From the NCBI GenBank assembly GCA_035560555.1, contig DATMZF010000059.1, forward strand, positions 1 through 59,544: a stretch of DNA of 59,544 nucleotides, written 5' to 3'. Source of the DNA: UBA11090 sp035560555. Its GTDB lineage: Bacteria; Spirochaetota; Spirochaetia; Treponematales; Rectinemataceae. The notes below the pieces were generated by a model, which searched no databases, was not told the DNA's origin, and was given only the letters and a program-made list of their open reading frames with translations. A program made the position numbers and the translations under genes. Positions 41,881 through 50,826 of the stretch are shown in pieces; position 1 is the stretch's first letter, and every line of letters starts with the position of its first letter.

Positions 41881-42672
41881 TCATAACTGTTTCGCATAAC
41901 GCACGCCGTTGACAAAAAGGTCAAGGCCGCCGCCGGCCTTTCCTCCGCGGTAAGCCCTCGCCCCCGGACCGGAAAAAATATTGTCCTCGGGATGCGGCAT
42001 GAGACCCAGGACGTTTCCTTCGGGATTGCAGATGCCGGCTATGTCGGCCACGGAGCCGTTGGGGTTGTCCGGGTATCTGCCGGCGGCGGGCGAACCGTCC
42101 GGGAGAGCGTAGGAGAACGCGACGAGTTTTTTCGCCAGCAGAGCCTCGAGATGAACCTCGTCTTTCACGAGGAACCTCCCCTCTCCGTGGGCGATGGGGC
42201 ATACGACCGGCGCCGCCAGGTCCTTGGTCCAGATGCAGGGGCTTTCCTCGGCTTTCATCGTTACCCATCTGCATTCGAACCGGCGATTGAGGTTGTCGGT
42301 TAGCGTCGCATAACGCTCTTCCCCGTCGGAAGGAACAACCTCTAAGCCGGGCAGTATTCCGGCCTTGACAAGGGTCTGGAATCCGTTGCAGATGCCTATC
42401 ACCGCTTTGCCTTTTCCGACGAATTCGCTCACCTCGTCCCTGAAAAAGGAGGCTATGTCCAGGGCGAAAAGCCGGCCGGCGCCGAGAGCGTCGGCATAGG
42501 AAAATCCGCCCGGGATCACGAGAATCCGGCTTTCGACGAGAATGCTCCTGTCGGACTTGAGTTCGTTGACATGGACAATCCTGACTTCGGCGCCGGCCAT
42601 CTCCAGCGCGTAGGCCGCGTCCGTATCCCTATTGATCCCGGCGGCATGAAGGACTATTGCCTTGGGTTTCAT
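41881..42672 (-). CDS. purQ: FGAM synthetase glutaminase subunit PurQ
   Basis: PurQ is the glutamine amidotransferase that feeds ammonia to PurL. The 263-residue class I glutaminase has the nucleophile cysteine in GICNGFQTL, the catalytic histidine in PIAHGEGRF and again MPHPED near the end, and the PGGFSYADALGAG loop. It is a separate chain, although its start overlaps the purL stop by 4 bases. The open frame extends far upstream inside purL, but ATG 42672 gives the standard N-terminus. Confidence 0.95.
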   Translation of the reverse strand: MKPKAIVLHAAGINRDTDAAYALEMAGAEVRIVHVNELKSDRSILVESRILVIPGGFSYADALGAGRLFALDIASFFRDEVSEFVGKGKAVIGICNGFQTLVKAGILPGLEVVPSDGEERYATLTDNLNRRFECRWVTMKAEESPCIWTKDLAAPVVCPIAHGEGRFLVKDEVHLEALLAKKLVAFSYALPDGSPAAGRYPDNPNGSVADIAGICNPEGNVLGLMPHPEDNIFSGPGARAYRGGKAGGGLDLFVNGVRYAKQL

Positions 42673-45600
42673 TTTCCGCCTCCGATATCGGTTCCGGCAT
42701 CGTCGCCCGGCTGATCTCCCAGAGCGGCCGATGTCTCGCTCGCGAAGGCTTTTTCGAGCCGGGAGATGTCCACCGATAGCGCGTTCCCGCCGAGCAGGGC
42801 TATCGAGATCCGGGATTCGCGGGAAACGCGGCCGATTTTTCGGCAGGGAAGACCGGCCATCGACGCCTCGAAAGCCGTCGTTTTCTCCGGCGCTATTTCC
42901 GCGAGAAAGCAGCCGTTCGTTTCCCCGAAGAGAAGGAGTTCGTCCTTTCCCGTCGCGGGATGCGGCCAGTTCCTCGGTTCGCCGCTCGCCGTCAGGGCGA
43001 AGGCCGCTTTCTCCGCGGCCTTCAGGTCGATATCTGCCCCCAGCCCGCCGCCTATGCACATCTCGGCGAGCGCCGCGCCCAATCCGCCTTCGGAGAGATC
43101 GTGGCAGGAAAGCACCTGGGATTTCAGGATAGCCGAATGAAGTTTCCTGTAGACATTGGGGGATATGGCGGAAAAATCGGGGCCTGAGCCGCCGTAGTTC
43201 GTCTCGCCCGACAGGGCCGCGCCTTTCCCCTCCTGCCCGGACAGGATGTCCTGAAGCACGGAGGCCGGGTATACCGGCGAAAATTCCCCGACCAGATACA
43301 GAATTCCGGATTTGGATTTCAGGTCGGTGGTGGGCGAGAGCGCGATGTCCGGCACGATTCCCATCGCTGAAATGAGGAGCGAGGGAGGGATGGCGATGCG
43401 CGATCCATCGGGTCCTTCGAATTCGTTGTTGAAGGAGTCCTTGCCGCAGAAGAAGGGCGCCCTGTGCGCGACCGAGACATCGCGACAGGCCTTGGCGGCT
43501 CTAAGGAGTGTCCAGACGTTCTCCGGCTTCCGCGGATCGCCCCAGCAGAAATTATCCACGATGGCGATCCTGTCGGGATCGGCGCCCGACGCCACGGCGT
43601 TTCTCACCGCCTCGTCTATGGCGGAAGCCGCCGCGTTGTACGAATCGGCCTCCCCGTAGCGCGGATTGAAGCCGTTGGATATCGCGATGCCTTTTCTTCC
43701 CTTCGTCTCAAGGGGCTTTATTACGGCGGCGTCGGCGGGTCCGGACTGCGTCGATCCCGCGAAGGGTCCGATCCTCGTCCCTCCCTGCACCTCATGGTCG
43801 TACCGTCTTATCGCCCATTCCTTGGAGGCTATGGCATGGTGGGACATCACTTCCGCGTAGAGCGTTTCGAGCGGTAACAAGGATGAGGAAATTGCCTTTG
43901 GCGCGGGCGTTTTGGGCGCCGGTACTTTGGGCGCCGACGCGGTCAGGCGCCTTCGCGGCATTCCGCCGTGGAGGAACTCGCAGTCGAGGTCGAGAATCGG
44001 CTCGCCTCGGTAATGCACGACAAGCCGTCCGTCCCCGGTGAAAAGGCCCAGGTCGCAGTATTCCACATCGTTGCTGTCGCATAGGGCGGCGAGCGCCTTC
44101 ATGTTTTCCGGGGGAACGGCGATCACCATTCTCTCCTGCGCTTCGGAGAGCCAGATTTCCCAGGGGGCGAGGCCGGAATACTTGAGGCGGACTTCCGATA
44201 GTTCTATGTCGCCGCCCAGTTCCGAGGCCATCTCGCCGACGGCCGAGGAGAGCCCGCCGGCGCCGCAATCGGTTATACCCGTATATAGTCCGGCGTCGCG
44301 CGCGGCCAGTATGATTTCGGTGACTTTTTTCTCGACGATCGGCGCGCCTATCTGTACCGAGGATCCCGCCGTGTCGAGCGTTGCACCGTCCATCGTCATG
44401 GAAGAGAAGGTGGCGCCGCGTATGCCGTCGCGCCCCGTCCTGCCGCCGAGCGACACTATCCGGTCGCCCACGCGGGGTTTGGAGAAGAAGGCGCCTTTGG
44501 GCGCTATGCCGGCGCAGCCGCAGTAAACGAGGGGATTGGCGGCGTATTTCGCGTGATAATGGATCCCGCCGTTCACCGTCGGGATGCCCATTTTATTGCC
44601 GTAGTCCTGGACGCCGGCCACAACCCCGGTCCGGATATGGTCGACCGAAAGGCCGCCCACGGCAGGTCCGCCCCTGCCCTGCCCTTTGCCCAGGTCGGGC
44701 ATCCCGAAACAGAGCAGGTCCGTGACCGCGATGGGCCTGGCCGACACGGCCACGACGTCGCGGATGACGCCGCCGACGCCCGTGTTCGCGCCGCCGAAGG
44801 GTTCAATGGCGGAGGGATGGTTGTGCGTTTCGACCTTGAAGGAAATATCGTATTCATCGTCGAATTCCATGATGCCCGCGTTGTCCTTGAACGCGGAAAC
44901 GATCCAGGGGGCGGCGATCTCATCGGTGGCGGCTTTTATATAGGAACGGAGTATGTTGTCCACGCGTTTGGGAAGGCCGGCTTTTTCGCCTTTTTCGACG
45001 TCGATGATAGCCTTGAAGGTTTTATGGAAGCAGTGTTCGCTCCATGTCTGGGCGAGCATCTCGAATTCGACATCGGTACAGGCTCTTCCCTCGGCGGCGA
45101 AGTAATCGCGGATGGCCGCGAGTTCCCCGAAATCGAGAGCGGCCCGTCGTTCCTCGTTGAGCGCCGCGAGCCCTTCGTCGTCGAGCGCATGCACGGGGAT
45201 TTTTTCGACGGCGATCCTCGCTTCGTCCAAACCGGGAAAGGATGGTTCCACGAAGCCCAAGGCGTAGCGCTGCACGACGGGATTGGCGAGGAGCCTCGAA
45301 GCCAGGAGCCCCAGTTCCACTTCGTTCAGCGCGCCGCCGTCGGTACAGGCGATCTCGAAACGCTGCCCCGTGGACGCGGCGTCGATGCCCGAAATGCCCA
45401 ATTCGCGCGCCGAACGCAGGATCTCGTCGGCTACGGGATCGGTCACGCCTGGATGGTAGGCGACCTCGATCGCGTTTTTCGTGTCGCCTTTGGAAACCGG
45501 GCAGGTTTCCACATGGAAATCCTGGGTGACGGGGTCCGAAAAAAGAAAACGCCCGAGGAGATCAAGCTCCTCGGGCGCTATTTTCCCGCGCACAAAGTAA

Positions 45601-45734
45601 ATTTCCGAGCGCAGTACGGCGCTGACCTTTTTAAGGCCCAACCGTTGCGCACCGCGCACAATCACAGCCGAGGATCGAGCCCCCGGACGCAATTCTCGTA
45701 TCGTAAAGCGATAAACTGGAAATTGATTACCCAT
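42669..45734 (-). CDS. purL: FGAM synthetase: tandem PurS-like domains fused to PurL
   Basis: The 1021-residue protein starts with two PurS-like ferredoxin-fold units (about residues 5-80 and 85-165; the second contains YHPGVTDPVADEILRSARELG). A PurL catalytic core of two AIRS-like halves follows: QTWSEHCFHKTF, VETHNHPSAIEPFGGANTG, DCGAGGLSSAVGEMASELGG and CHDLSEGGLG. It makes FGAM from FGAR with ammonia from PurQ. Small PurL normally works with a free PurS dimer; here both copies are fused. ATG 45734 fits a promoter 5 bases upstream; ATG 45749 is an alternative. Neither has a Shine-Dalgarno site. It follows purB by 27 bases. Confidence 0.9.
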   Translation of the reverse strand: MGNQFPVYRFTIRELRPGARSSAVIVRGAQRLGLKKVSAVLRSEIYFVRGKIAPEELDLLGRFLFSDPVTQDFHVETCPVSKGDTKNAIEVAYHPGVTDPVADEILRSARELGISGIDAASTGQRFEIACTDGGALNEVELGLLASRLLANPVVQRYALGFVEPSFPGLDEARIAVEKIPVHALDDEGLAALNEERRAALDFGELAAIRDYFAAEGRACTDVEFEMLAQTWSEHCFHKTFKAIIDVEKGEKAGLPKRVDNILRSYIKAATDEIAAPWIVSAFKDNAGIMEFDDEYDISFKVETHNHPSAIEPFGGANTGVGGVIRDVVAVSARPIAVTDLLCFGMPDLGKGQGRGGPAVGGLSVDHIRTGVVAGVQDYGNKMGIPTVNGGIHYHAKYAANPLVYCGCAGIAPKGAFFSKPRVGDRIVSLGGRTGRDGIRGATFSSMTMDGATLDTAGSSVQIGAPIVEKKVTEIILAARDAGLYTGITDCGAGGLSSAVGEMASELGGDIELSEVRLKYSGLAPWEIWLSEAQERMVIAVPPENMKALAALCDSNDVEYCDLGLFTGDGRLVVHYRGEPILDLDCEFLHGGMPRRRLTASAPKVPAPKTPAPKAISSSLLPLETLYAEVMSHHAIASKEWAIRRYDHEVQGGTRIGPFAGSTQSGPADAAVIKPLETKGRKGIAISNGFNPRYGEADSYNAAASAIDEAVRNAVASGADPDRIAIVDNFCWGDPRKPENVWTLLRAAKACRDVSVAHRAPFFCGKDSFNNEFEGPDGSRIAIPPSLLISAMGIVPDIALSPTTDLKSKSGILYLVGEFSPVYPASVLQDILSGQEGKGAALSGETNYGGSGPDFSAISPNVYRKLHSAILKSQVLSCHDLSEGGLGAALAEMCIGGGLGADIDLKAAEKAAFALTASGEPRNWPHPATGKDELLLFGETNGCFLAEIAPEKTTAFEASMAGLPCRKIGRVSRESRISIALLGGNALSVDISRLEKAFASETSAALGDQPGDDAGTDIGGGK

Positions 45735-45739
45735 AGAAA

Positions 45740-45769
45740 TTAATACCATCGAGGGTAAAATTTAGTCAA
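45740..45769 (-). promoter_or_regulatory. Possible internal promoter before purL
   Basis: On the minus strand TTGACT (45764-45769) overlaps the purB stop codon region. An 18-base spacer leads to TATTAA (45740-45745), which ends 5 bases before ATG 45734. It has the same layout as the leaderless promoters elsewhere and could express purL onward independently of purB. Confidence 0.45.
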
Positions 45770-47159
45770 GTACCGCTATCTTCTCTTTGATCGTGTCGGC
45801 AAATTTTTCGGCCCTTTCGATCGAGTCGCCCAGATATTCATCGATATTCATCAGGGAGGAAAGCTCCGCTTCGTTCAGCTGGCTCCTGAAAAATACGTCT
45901 GCTGAAATCGCCGCCGTCAAGGTATTTTCTTTCCCTTCCTTGATTTCCGCCCATGCGGTGAGGGCGTGGCGGCGCAGTCGCTCATGCGTCTCCTGTCGGT
46001 CGGCCCCGGTCTTCGCCATCGCCATGAGCACCCGCTCGGTGCATGCAAAGGGAGCGTAGCGCTCGTAGGTTCGCCGTATCGCGCCTTCGTCGAGCACGAA
46101 GCCGCCCATGATCTTCTTGGCCGTCTTCAGCAGTTCGTCGCTGACGAGGAAGGCTTCGGGAAGGATCGTCCGCCTGTTCGCGGAATCGTCCAAGGTCCTT
46201 TCGAGCAGGGAAAGGGACGCGTTGCTCCAGGCCACCTGGGGATAGCTGGAGAGAAGCCTCGACAGGGAATCGATTTTTTCGGCGTCGATGGGATTGCGCT
46301 TGAAAGGCATGGCGGACGAGCCTACCTGGCTTTTCGCGAAAGGCTCGGACAGTTCCCCGATGGGGGGAGACTGCAGGACCCTGAGGTCGAAGGCCATCTT
46401 GTGGAGGGCCGCTCCCAGCTCCGCGAGCGCGGAGAGGGTCTTGTATTCCTGGAGCCTGCTGCATGTCTGGGTCGTCACGGGATAGAAGGCGATGCCCAAC
46501 TCCTTCTCGAGCGAGGCTTCGAAGGCAGGGAGGTTTTTCTTGCCCACAAGTTCGCCATACGAAGCCGAAGTGCCCACGGCGCCCTTGAAGCCTTTGCCCC
46601 TGATGGAAGCCTGAAGGTCGGTGAGGTCGGTATAGGCGCTGAGCAGGTCCTGGGCCCAGACGGCGCAGCGATAGCCGAACGTCGTCGGCTCGGCCGGCTG
46701 GAGATGCGTAAAAGCCATGACGGGCAGCCTAGCGTGTCGCTTTATCGCGTCGGCCATTATCGACAGAAGTTCGGCCAGCCTGGCGCGCACGAGGACCAGG
46801 GATTCGCGTATGCGCAGGGCGTCCGCGTTATCCTCTATATCCATCGATGTCGCCCCGAGATGGATGACTCCGCCGGCTTTGGGGCATTGTTCGGCGAAGG
46901 CCTTGATTTCGGCCATGAGGTCGTGCCGTATCTCAGCCTCTATCGCGAGGGATCGCTCGATGTCTATATCCCTGGAATGCGATTCCAGCTCGGCCACCTG
47001 CTCGCCGGTCGCGAGCCCGAAACCAGATTCCACCTTCGCGAGACTCACCCAAATGCCGCGCCAGAGTTCGCGCTTGTGCACTTCGCTCCAGAGGCGACGC
47101 ATTTCGGCCGTCCCGTAACGCCAGGAAAAGGGTGAAAGATATCCGGAATAGTCTGTCAT
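45762..47159 (-). CDS. purB: Adenylosuccinate lyase
   Basis: PurB removes fumarate from SAICAR and from adenylosuccinate. The 465-residue protein belongs to the fumarase/aspartase superfamily. It has VIHLGATSMDIEDNADAL, FTHLQPAEPTTFGYR with the catalytic histidine, and the signature GSSAMPFKRNPIDAEKI on the flexible serine loop. Length is typical (430-480). It is the first gene of the purine operon. No Shine-Dalgarno site precedes the ATG, and the promoter lies 6 bases upstream. Confidence 0.96.
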   Translation of the reverse strand: MTDYSGYLSPFSWRYGTAEMRRLWSEVHKRELWRGIWVSLAKVESGFGLATGEQVAELESHSRDIDIERSLAIEAEIRHDLMAEIKAFAEQCPKAGGVIHLGATSMDIEDNADALRIRESLVLVRARLAELLSIMADAIKRHARLPVMAFTHLQPAEPTTFGYRCAVWAQDLLSAYTDLTDLQASIRGKGFKGAVGTSASYGELVGKKNLPAFEASLEKELGIAFYPVTTQTCSRLQEYKTLSALAELGAALHKMAFDLRVLQSPPIGELSEPFAKSQVGSSAMPFKRNPIDAEKIDSLSRLLSSYPQVAWSNASLSLLERTLDDSANRRTILPEAFLVSDELLKTAKKIMGGFVLDEGAIRRTYERYAPFACTERVLMAMAKTGADRQETHERLRRHALTAWAEIKEGKENTLTAAISADVFFRSQLNEAELSSLMNIDEYLGDSIERAEKFADTIKEKIAVLD

Positions 47160-47165
47160 TGCCTG

Positions 47166-47194
47166 ACTATAGCAGAATTGGGAATTACTGCAAA
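47166..47194 (-). promoter_or_regulatory. Promoter of the purine operon, probably leaderless
   Basis: On the minus strand TTTGCA (47189-47194), a 17-base spacer and TATAGT (47166-47171) end 6 bases before the purB ATG. This leaves no room for a leader riboswitch or attenuator. I see no purine riboswitch or PurR box here. Confidence 0.55.
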
Positions 47195-47306
47195 TACTCG
47201 AATTCTTGAATCGGAAACCCTGGCTGGGGACGTCTCATTTATGCGAGGAGATATGGCCGCGGCCGCGGCGCGACCCATTTCCCTGGATTAGGATCAAGGA
47301 GGGTTT

Positions 47307-47723
47307 ATGAATTCACTCAATAGCATTTTGGTCGAAGGGAATTTGGTGAAGGACCCGAACACCAAGACCTTGCCCTCGGGCAGCCAGGTCTGCGATTTCA
47401 CGCTCGCCACGAACCGTTTCTATAAAAACGGCGAGGAGGGATTCGAGAAGGAAGTATCCTACTTCGATATCGAAGCCTGGTCGCGTCTCGGCACGGCCTG
47501 TTCCCAGAACCTCAAGAAAGGCCGGGGCGTCCGCGTCGTGGGAAGGCTGAAGCAGGATCGCTGGGTGGATCCCGAGGGCAAACAGCGGGCAAAGATCAAA
47601 ATCGTCGCTGAACATGTCGAGTTCAAAACCATAAAGCCGGAAAGCAAAAACGACGACGAAGCGCTCCCCCAAACTCAGGAAGCCGAGGAGCTGGAGGATT
47701 CCGGCAGAGCGGTCGTGTTCTGA
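47307..47723 (+). CDS. ssb: Single-stranded DNA-binding protein
   Basis: SSB coats single-stranded DNA during replication and repair. The 138-residue protein has an OB fold starting MNSLNSILVEGNLVKDP and containing FTLATNRFYK and FDIEAWSRLGTACSQNLKKGRGVRVVGRLKQDRW, followed by an acidic tail. The tail ends RAVVF rather than the DDDIPF type of E. coli, as in several other phyla. AAGGAGG precedes the ATG. Its last 49 bases overlap the 3' end of the convergent IclR gene. Confidence 0.93.
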   Translation: MNSLNSILVEGNLVKDPNTKTLPSGSQVCDFTLATNRFYKNGEEGFEKEVSYFDIEAWSRLGTACSQNLKKGRGVRVVGRLKQDRWVDPEGKQRAKIKIVAEHVEFKTIKPESKNDDEALPQTQEAEELEDSGRAVVF

Positions 47724-48475
47724 GTGAGGTTGTAGGGGCTTATGGCCTGGAGCGCTTCCTGGGTGGCGGCCTTCAGCAGGTCAAGGAAGTGCTCCCTGGA
47801 TTCGGGGCTCCTCATGCGCGCGGAAGGGCCTGAGATGCTCACCGCGCCCGCGAAATCGGAACCGGGCAGACGGAGAGGCATGGCGTAGCAGGTGAGGCCG
47901 ATTTCGTATTCCTCGCGGTCCACGCCGTACCCCTGCTCGCGGGCTCTTTGCGCTTCCCGGATGACATCCTCCGGTTCGGTCAGCGTCGTTTCGTTGATTT
48001 TGGGCAGGGGGGTGGATCCGAGGAGCGCGCGGATGCGCTCCTCCGTCAGCTGGGACAATATGGCCTTGCCCACACCGGTACAGTAGAGGGGGAGCCTGTC
48101 GCCGGGCGCGGAACGCATGCGGAGGCTACGGTTCGCTTCGGCTCTGTCCAGGTAGATGGCGCTGTCGCCGGCCAGGCAGGCGAGATTGACCGATTCACCC
48201 GACTCTCTCGCCAGGCGTTCTATGATGGGGCGAACTTTTTCGACGACAAGGGCCCTAACGGGAACCTTGCTGCCCAACTCAAAGAGGGATAGACCGAGCG
48301 ACCATCCGCCGGGCCGTCTTTCGACGACGCCACGGGATTCCAGAACGGAGAGGTACCGAAGGGCCGTCGCCTTGTTCATACCTGTCTCCTTCGACATGCG
48401 GGCGAGACTCACTTCCCCGCCGACTTTCGCCAGGTAGAAGAGAATATCAAGCGCTTTTCCAGCCGATTCACTCAT
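47675..48475 (-). CDS. IclR family transcriptional regulator
   Basis: The 266-residue regulator has an N-terminal winged helix-turn-helix (AGKALDILFYLA, SLARMSKETGMNKATALRYLSVLESRGVVER) and the C-terminal IclR effector domain (GESVNLACLAGDSAIYLDRAE, RLPLYCTGVGKAILSQL, GYGVDREEYEIGLTCYAMPL). Such proteins bind small organic acids or aromatic compounds. It is transcribed alone, and its target is not evident from the neighbours. The Ser-rich C-terminus (PESSSSSAS) is encoded antisense to the ssb tail. Confidence 0.92.
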   Translation of the reverse strand: MSESAGKALDILFYLAKVGGEVSLARMSKETGMNKATALRYLSVLESRGVVERRPGGWSLGLSLFELGSKVPVRALVVEKVRPIIERLARESGESVNLACLAGDSAIYLDRAEANRSLRMRSAPGDRLPLYCTGVGKAILSQLTEERIRALLGSTPLPKINETTLTEPEDVIREAQRAREQGYGVDREEYEIGLTCYAMPLRLPGSDFAGAVSISGPSARMRSPESREHFLDLLKAATQEALQAISPYNLTQNTTALPESSSSSAS

Positions 48476-48592
48476 GGTCTTTGTACATCCTTTTCCAGCG
48501 GAGCAGAATAATAAAACAGCGTTTCATTAATTGAGTCAGAATATAGCCCTGCGGCATCGGCGTCAAGCTTAATTTTTCGCCGATGCGCCCTA

Positions 48593-50674
48593 TTACGCTT
48601 TATCCTGCGGGGCTTTACCTTGCGCGGATTCGTCTTCGTTGTAGAAACCATCCTTCCAGTTGAAACGGGAGGCATCCGGAAGGACTTTCCCCTCGGCCGC
48701 GGCCTTCGCGATATCCCTGAACAGCCCGCGCGCCGGATTCGCGTTTGAAAGGTCGAGGATGAACTTGTCGATGTGCTCTTTCCGAAGGAAGGCCGTCCTA
48801 TCGATAATGGAGAAGGGTCTGTCAGGCACGACAACCGTGTAATCGCGACGGCCATTCATCGTGTACGTGGCGCCGTCACGGTCCATGAAGCTCGAAGAAT
48901 CGTATTTCACGCTCAGGTCGCCTCGTATCCTGAAAAGCTGGGGATAGGAGAAGGTAATGGGCATCATGGCCGAAGGCGGAACGCTCTCGGCGATCCGCAT
49001 GAAATTCTGCTTCGAGATTTCCATCGGCGGGATCAGGTAGCGGACACCCTGATCGAAGAGAAACCCGGCCGCCCAGAGATTGAAGGCGTAGAGCCAGGGA
49101 CCAGCGATGATATCCAGGTCTTTTCCCCGGAGATATCCGAGGTGGCCGAGGTTGTTGGCGACTATGCAGCGGACGCCCCTGGATATCCAATAATCCAGTT
49201 CGGGCTCCAACCACGCGACATCGCTCTCTGGATAGAAGGGGTCGAGCCAGAGCACCAGCCTGTCGCGCTTATAGGGGATGGTCGACTCATTCTTGCGCAT
49301 GGCTTCCGCGTTGAGCTTGTCGAAGACGATCATGGCTTTCTGGGGCGCGGCGGCCAGCACCGCGTGCAGGTCGGCCACCTTGCCCACGAGGGCGTAATAT
49401 CCGGCTGGAAGAGAAGAGGAATCTTTTTTAGGGGGCATCGCGAATTGAGGTCTCGGGGCTTCATCCCTGGAGGGAAACGCCCTGTATCTGTCCAGGCTGT
49501 GCGGTAGGACATTCTTGTACCTGCGCGCCATCGACGCGGTCTGTATTAGGTAGATATCGTCGTTCTGACGCCAGTCTCCGTCCATCTTGAGGAGCATTCC
49601 GTTCACCTGTTTCTTGATGCCCCTGATTTTCGCGGTGACCCTGCCAGAATCGTCGGATCGGTGAATGCGGATGGAGTCGCCTTCCGAAAGCCCATCGAAA
49701 CCGCTCATCACGGCCCAGCGTTCCTCGTCGACCGCCTTGATGTCCTTCACCTTGCCCAGGTGTATACCTGTTCCGCCGGCCTGGTCGGGATGGATGAATT
49801 CGGGATTGTCGCTTCCGACGAAAAACGTGGTCTTCCTGCGGGCGAAATCCGACTGAAGCATGGCTTTGGCCTTGGCGAGGGCGCGTTCGCGGTCGATCTG
49901 GCAGTTGTCGATGAGATGCCGATAGGCGGCGACCACCGTGCCGACATATTCGGCGGACTTCATGCGGCCTTCGATCTTGAAGGAATCTATGCCCATATCG
50001 ATGAGGTCTGGCACATAGTCGATGAGCTGGAGATCGTCAGGCGAGAAGAAAAAAGCCTTTTTCGTCTCGGACTCGTAGAGCCGCCTACAGGCTTGGGTAC
50101 AGGCTCCCCTGTTAGCGCTCTTCCCGCCCAGATAGGACGAGAAAAGACAAACGCCGGAAGCCGAAACGCAGAGCGCGCCGTGCACGAAGACTTCCAGCTC
50201 GAGCGGCGTGTTCTGACGGACCGTCCTGATTTCCTCGAGACTGAGCTCCCTCGCCAGGACGGCGCGCTTGAAACCCTGACGCGAGAGAAAATGACAGCCA
50301 CGCGAGGAGGCTACGTTCATCTGGGTTGAGGCATGGAGGGCCAGTGAGGGAAAATTGTCCCTCGCCATTTTGAGGACGCCTAGATCCTGGACGATTATGC
50401 CGTCCGGCTTGAGTCTGTTGAGGAACTGAAGCAGCTGATACACCCTATCAGTTTCCCTCTCCTCGAAGACCGTATTGACTGTTACATATACCTTTTTGCC
50501 GTGTTCGTGGATGGTCTGCAGACCGGCCTCGAACTGATTGAAGGCAAAATTCGCCGAACGCATTCTGGCATTGAATGAGCGCAGGCCAAGGTACACCGCG
50601 TCCGCGCCCTCACCGAGGGCCGCATTAAGCGCTTCCGGCGAACCGGCCGGCGCAAGCAATTCTACTCTTTTCAC
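48593..50674 (-). CDS. U32 family protein (RlhA/TrhP-like hydroxylation factor)
   Basis: The 693-residue protein begins with the U32 family N-terminus (KRVELLAPAGSPEALNAALGEGADAVYLG). It continues with EVFVHGALCVSASGVCLFSS and GACTQACRRLYE, whose cysteines match the conserved iron-sulphur set, and DSFKIEGRMKSAEYVGTVV. E. coli relatives RlhA (23S rRNA C2501) and TrhP (tRNA uridine) are RNA hydroxylation factors rather than proteases, and the length matches RlhA (about 650). A GTG start at 50674 is used without a Shine-Dalgarno site, 6 bases behind a strong promoter. Confidence 0.88.
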   Translation of the reverse strand: MKRVELLAPAGSPEALNAALGEGADAVYLGLRSFNARMRSANFAFNQFEAGLQTIHEHGKKVYVTVNTVFEERETDRVYQLLQFLNRLKPDGIIVQDLGVLKMARDNFPSLALHASTQMNVASSRGCHFLSRQGFKRAVLARELSLEEIRTVRQNTPLELEVFVHGALCVSASGVCLFSSYLGGKSANRGACTQACRRLYESETKKAFFFSPDDLQLIDYVPDLIDMGIDSFKIEGRMKSAEYVGTVVAAYRHLIDNCQIDRERALAKAKAMLQSDFARRKTTFFVGSDNPEFIHPDQAGGTGIHLGKVKDIKAVDEERWAVMSGFDGLSEGDSIRIHRSDDSGRVTAKIRGIKKQVNGMLLKMDGDWRQNDDIYLIQTASMARRYKNVLPHSLDRYRAFPSRDEAPRPQFAMPPKKDSSSLPAGYYALVGKVADLHAVLAAAPQKAMIVFDKLNAEAMRKNESTIPYKRDRLVLWLDPFYPESDVAWLEPELDYWISRGVRCIVANNLGHLGYLRGKDLDIIAGPWLYAFNLWAAGFLFDQGVRYLIPPMEISKQNFMRIAESVPPSAMMPITFSYPQLFRIRGDLSVKYDSSSFMDRDGATYTMNGRRDYTVVVPDRPFSIIDRTAFLRKEHIDKFILDLSNANPARGLFRDIAKAAAEGKVLPDASRFNWKDGFYNEDESAQGKAPQDKA

Positions 50675-50680
50675 ATCAAT

Positions 50681-50710
50681 GTTATAGGATGTAAAGACCT
50701 TCTATTTCAA
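50681..50710 (-). promoter_or_regulatory. Strong promoter of the U32 gene, leaderless GTG start
   Basis: On the minus strand TTGAAA (50705-50710), an 18-base spacer and TATAAC (50681-50686) each match the sigma-70 consensus at 5 of 6 positions. The -10 box ends 6 bases before GTG 50674. No in-frame upstream start or Shine-Dalgarno site exists. Confidence 0.65.
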
Positions 50711-50800
50711 GATGGCTGCGGAATATATCAACTACATTGCGCGCTGCCCCCCTTCCTTGGGTTGAAAACCGTAACCCTTTTTGTATATATTGTCATTTGA

Positions 50801-50806
50801 TACTAT
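50801..50806 (+). promoter_or_regulatory. Likely -10 box of the EF-G gene
   Basis: TACTAT lies 20 bases upstream of ATG 50827, following an AT-rich stretch with TTGTAT (50781-50786) at short spacing. The -35 assignment is uncertain. Confidence 0.35.
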
Positions 50807-50826
50807 CCTGCGCCTCGGAGCATTCG

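Noticed and set aside
44553..45743. A 396-codon open frame antisense to purL
   Set aside because: It mirrors the PurS/PurL coding region, which has clear catalytic motifs on the minus strand; no domain is visible in the antisense product.
47160..47306. Purine riboswitch or PurR box upstream of purB
   Set aside because: The apparent transcription start coincides with the purB ATG, leaving no leader. I found neither a three-way-junction aptamer pattern nor a palindromic operator.
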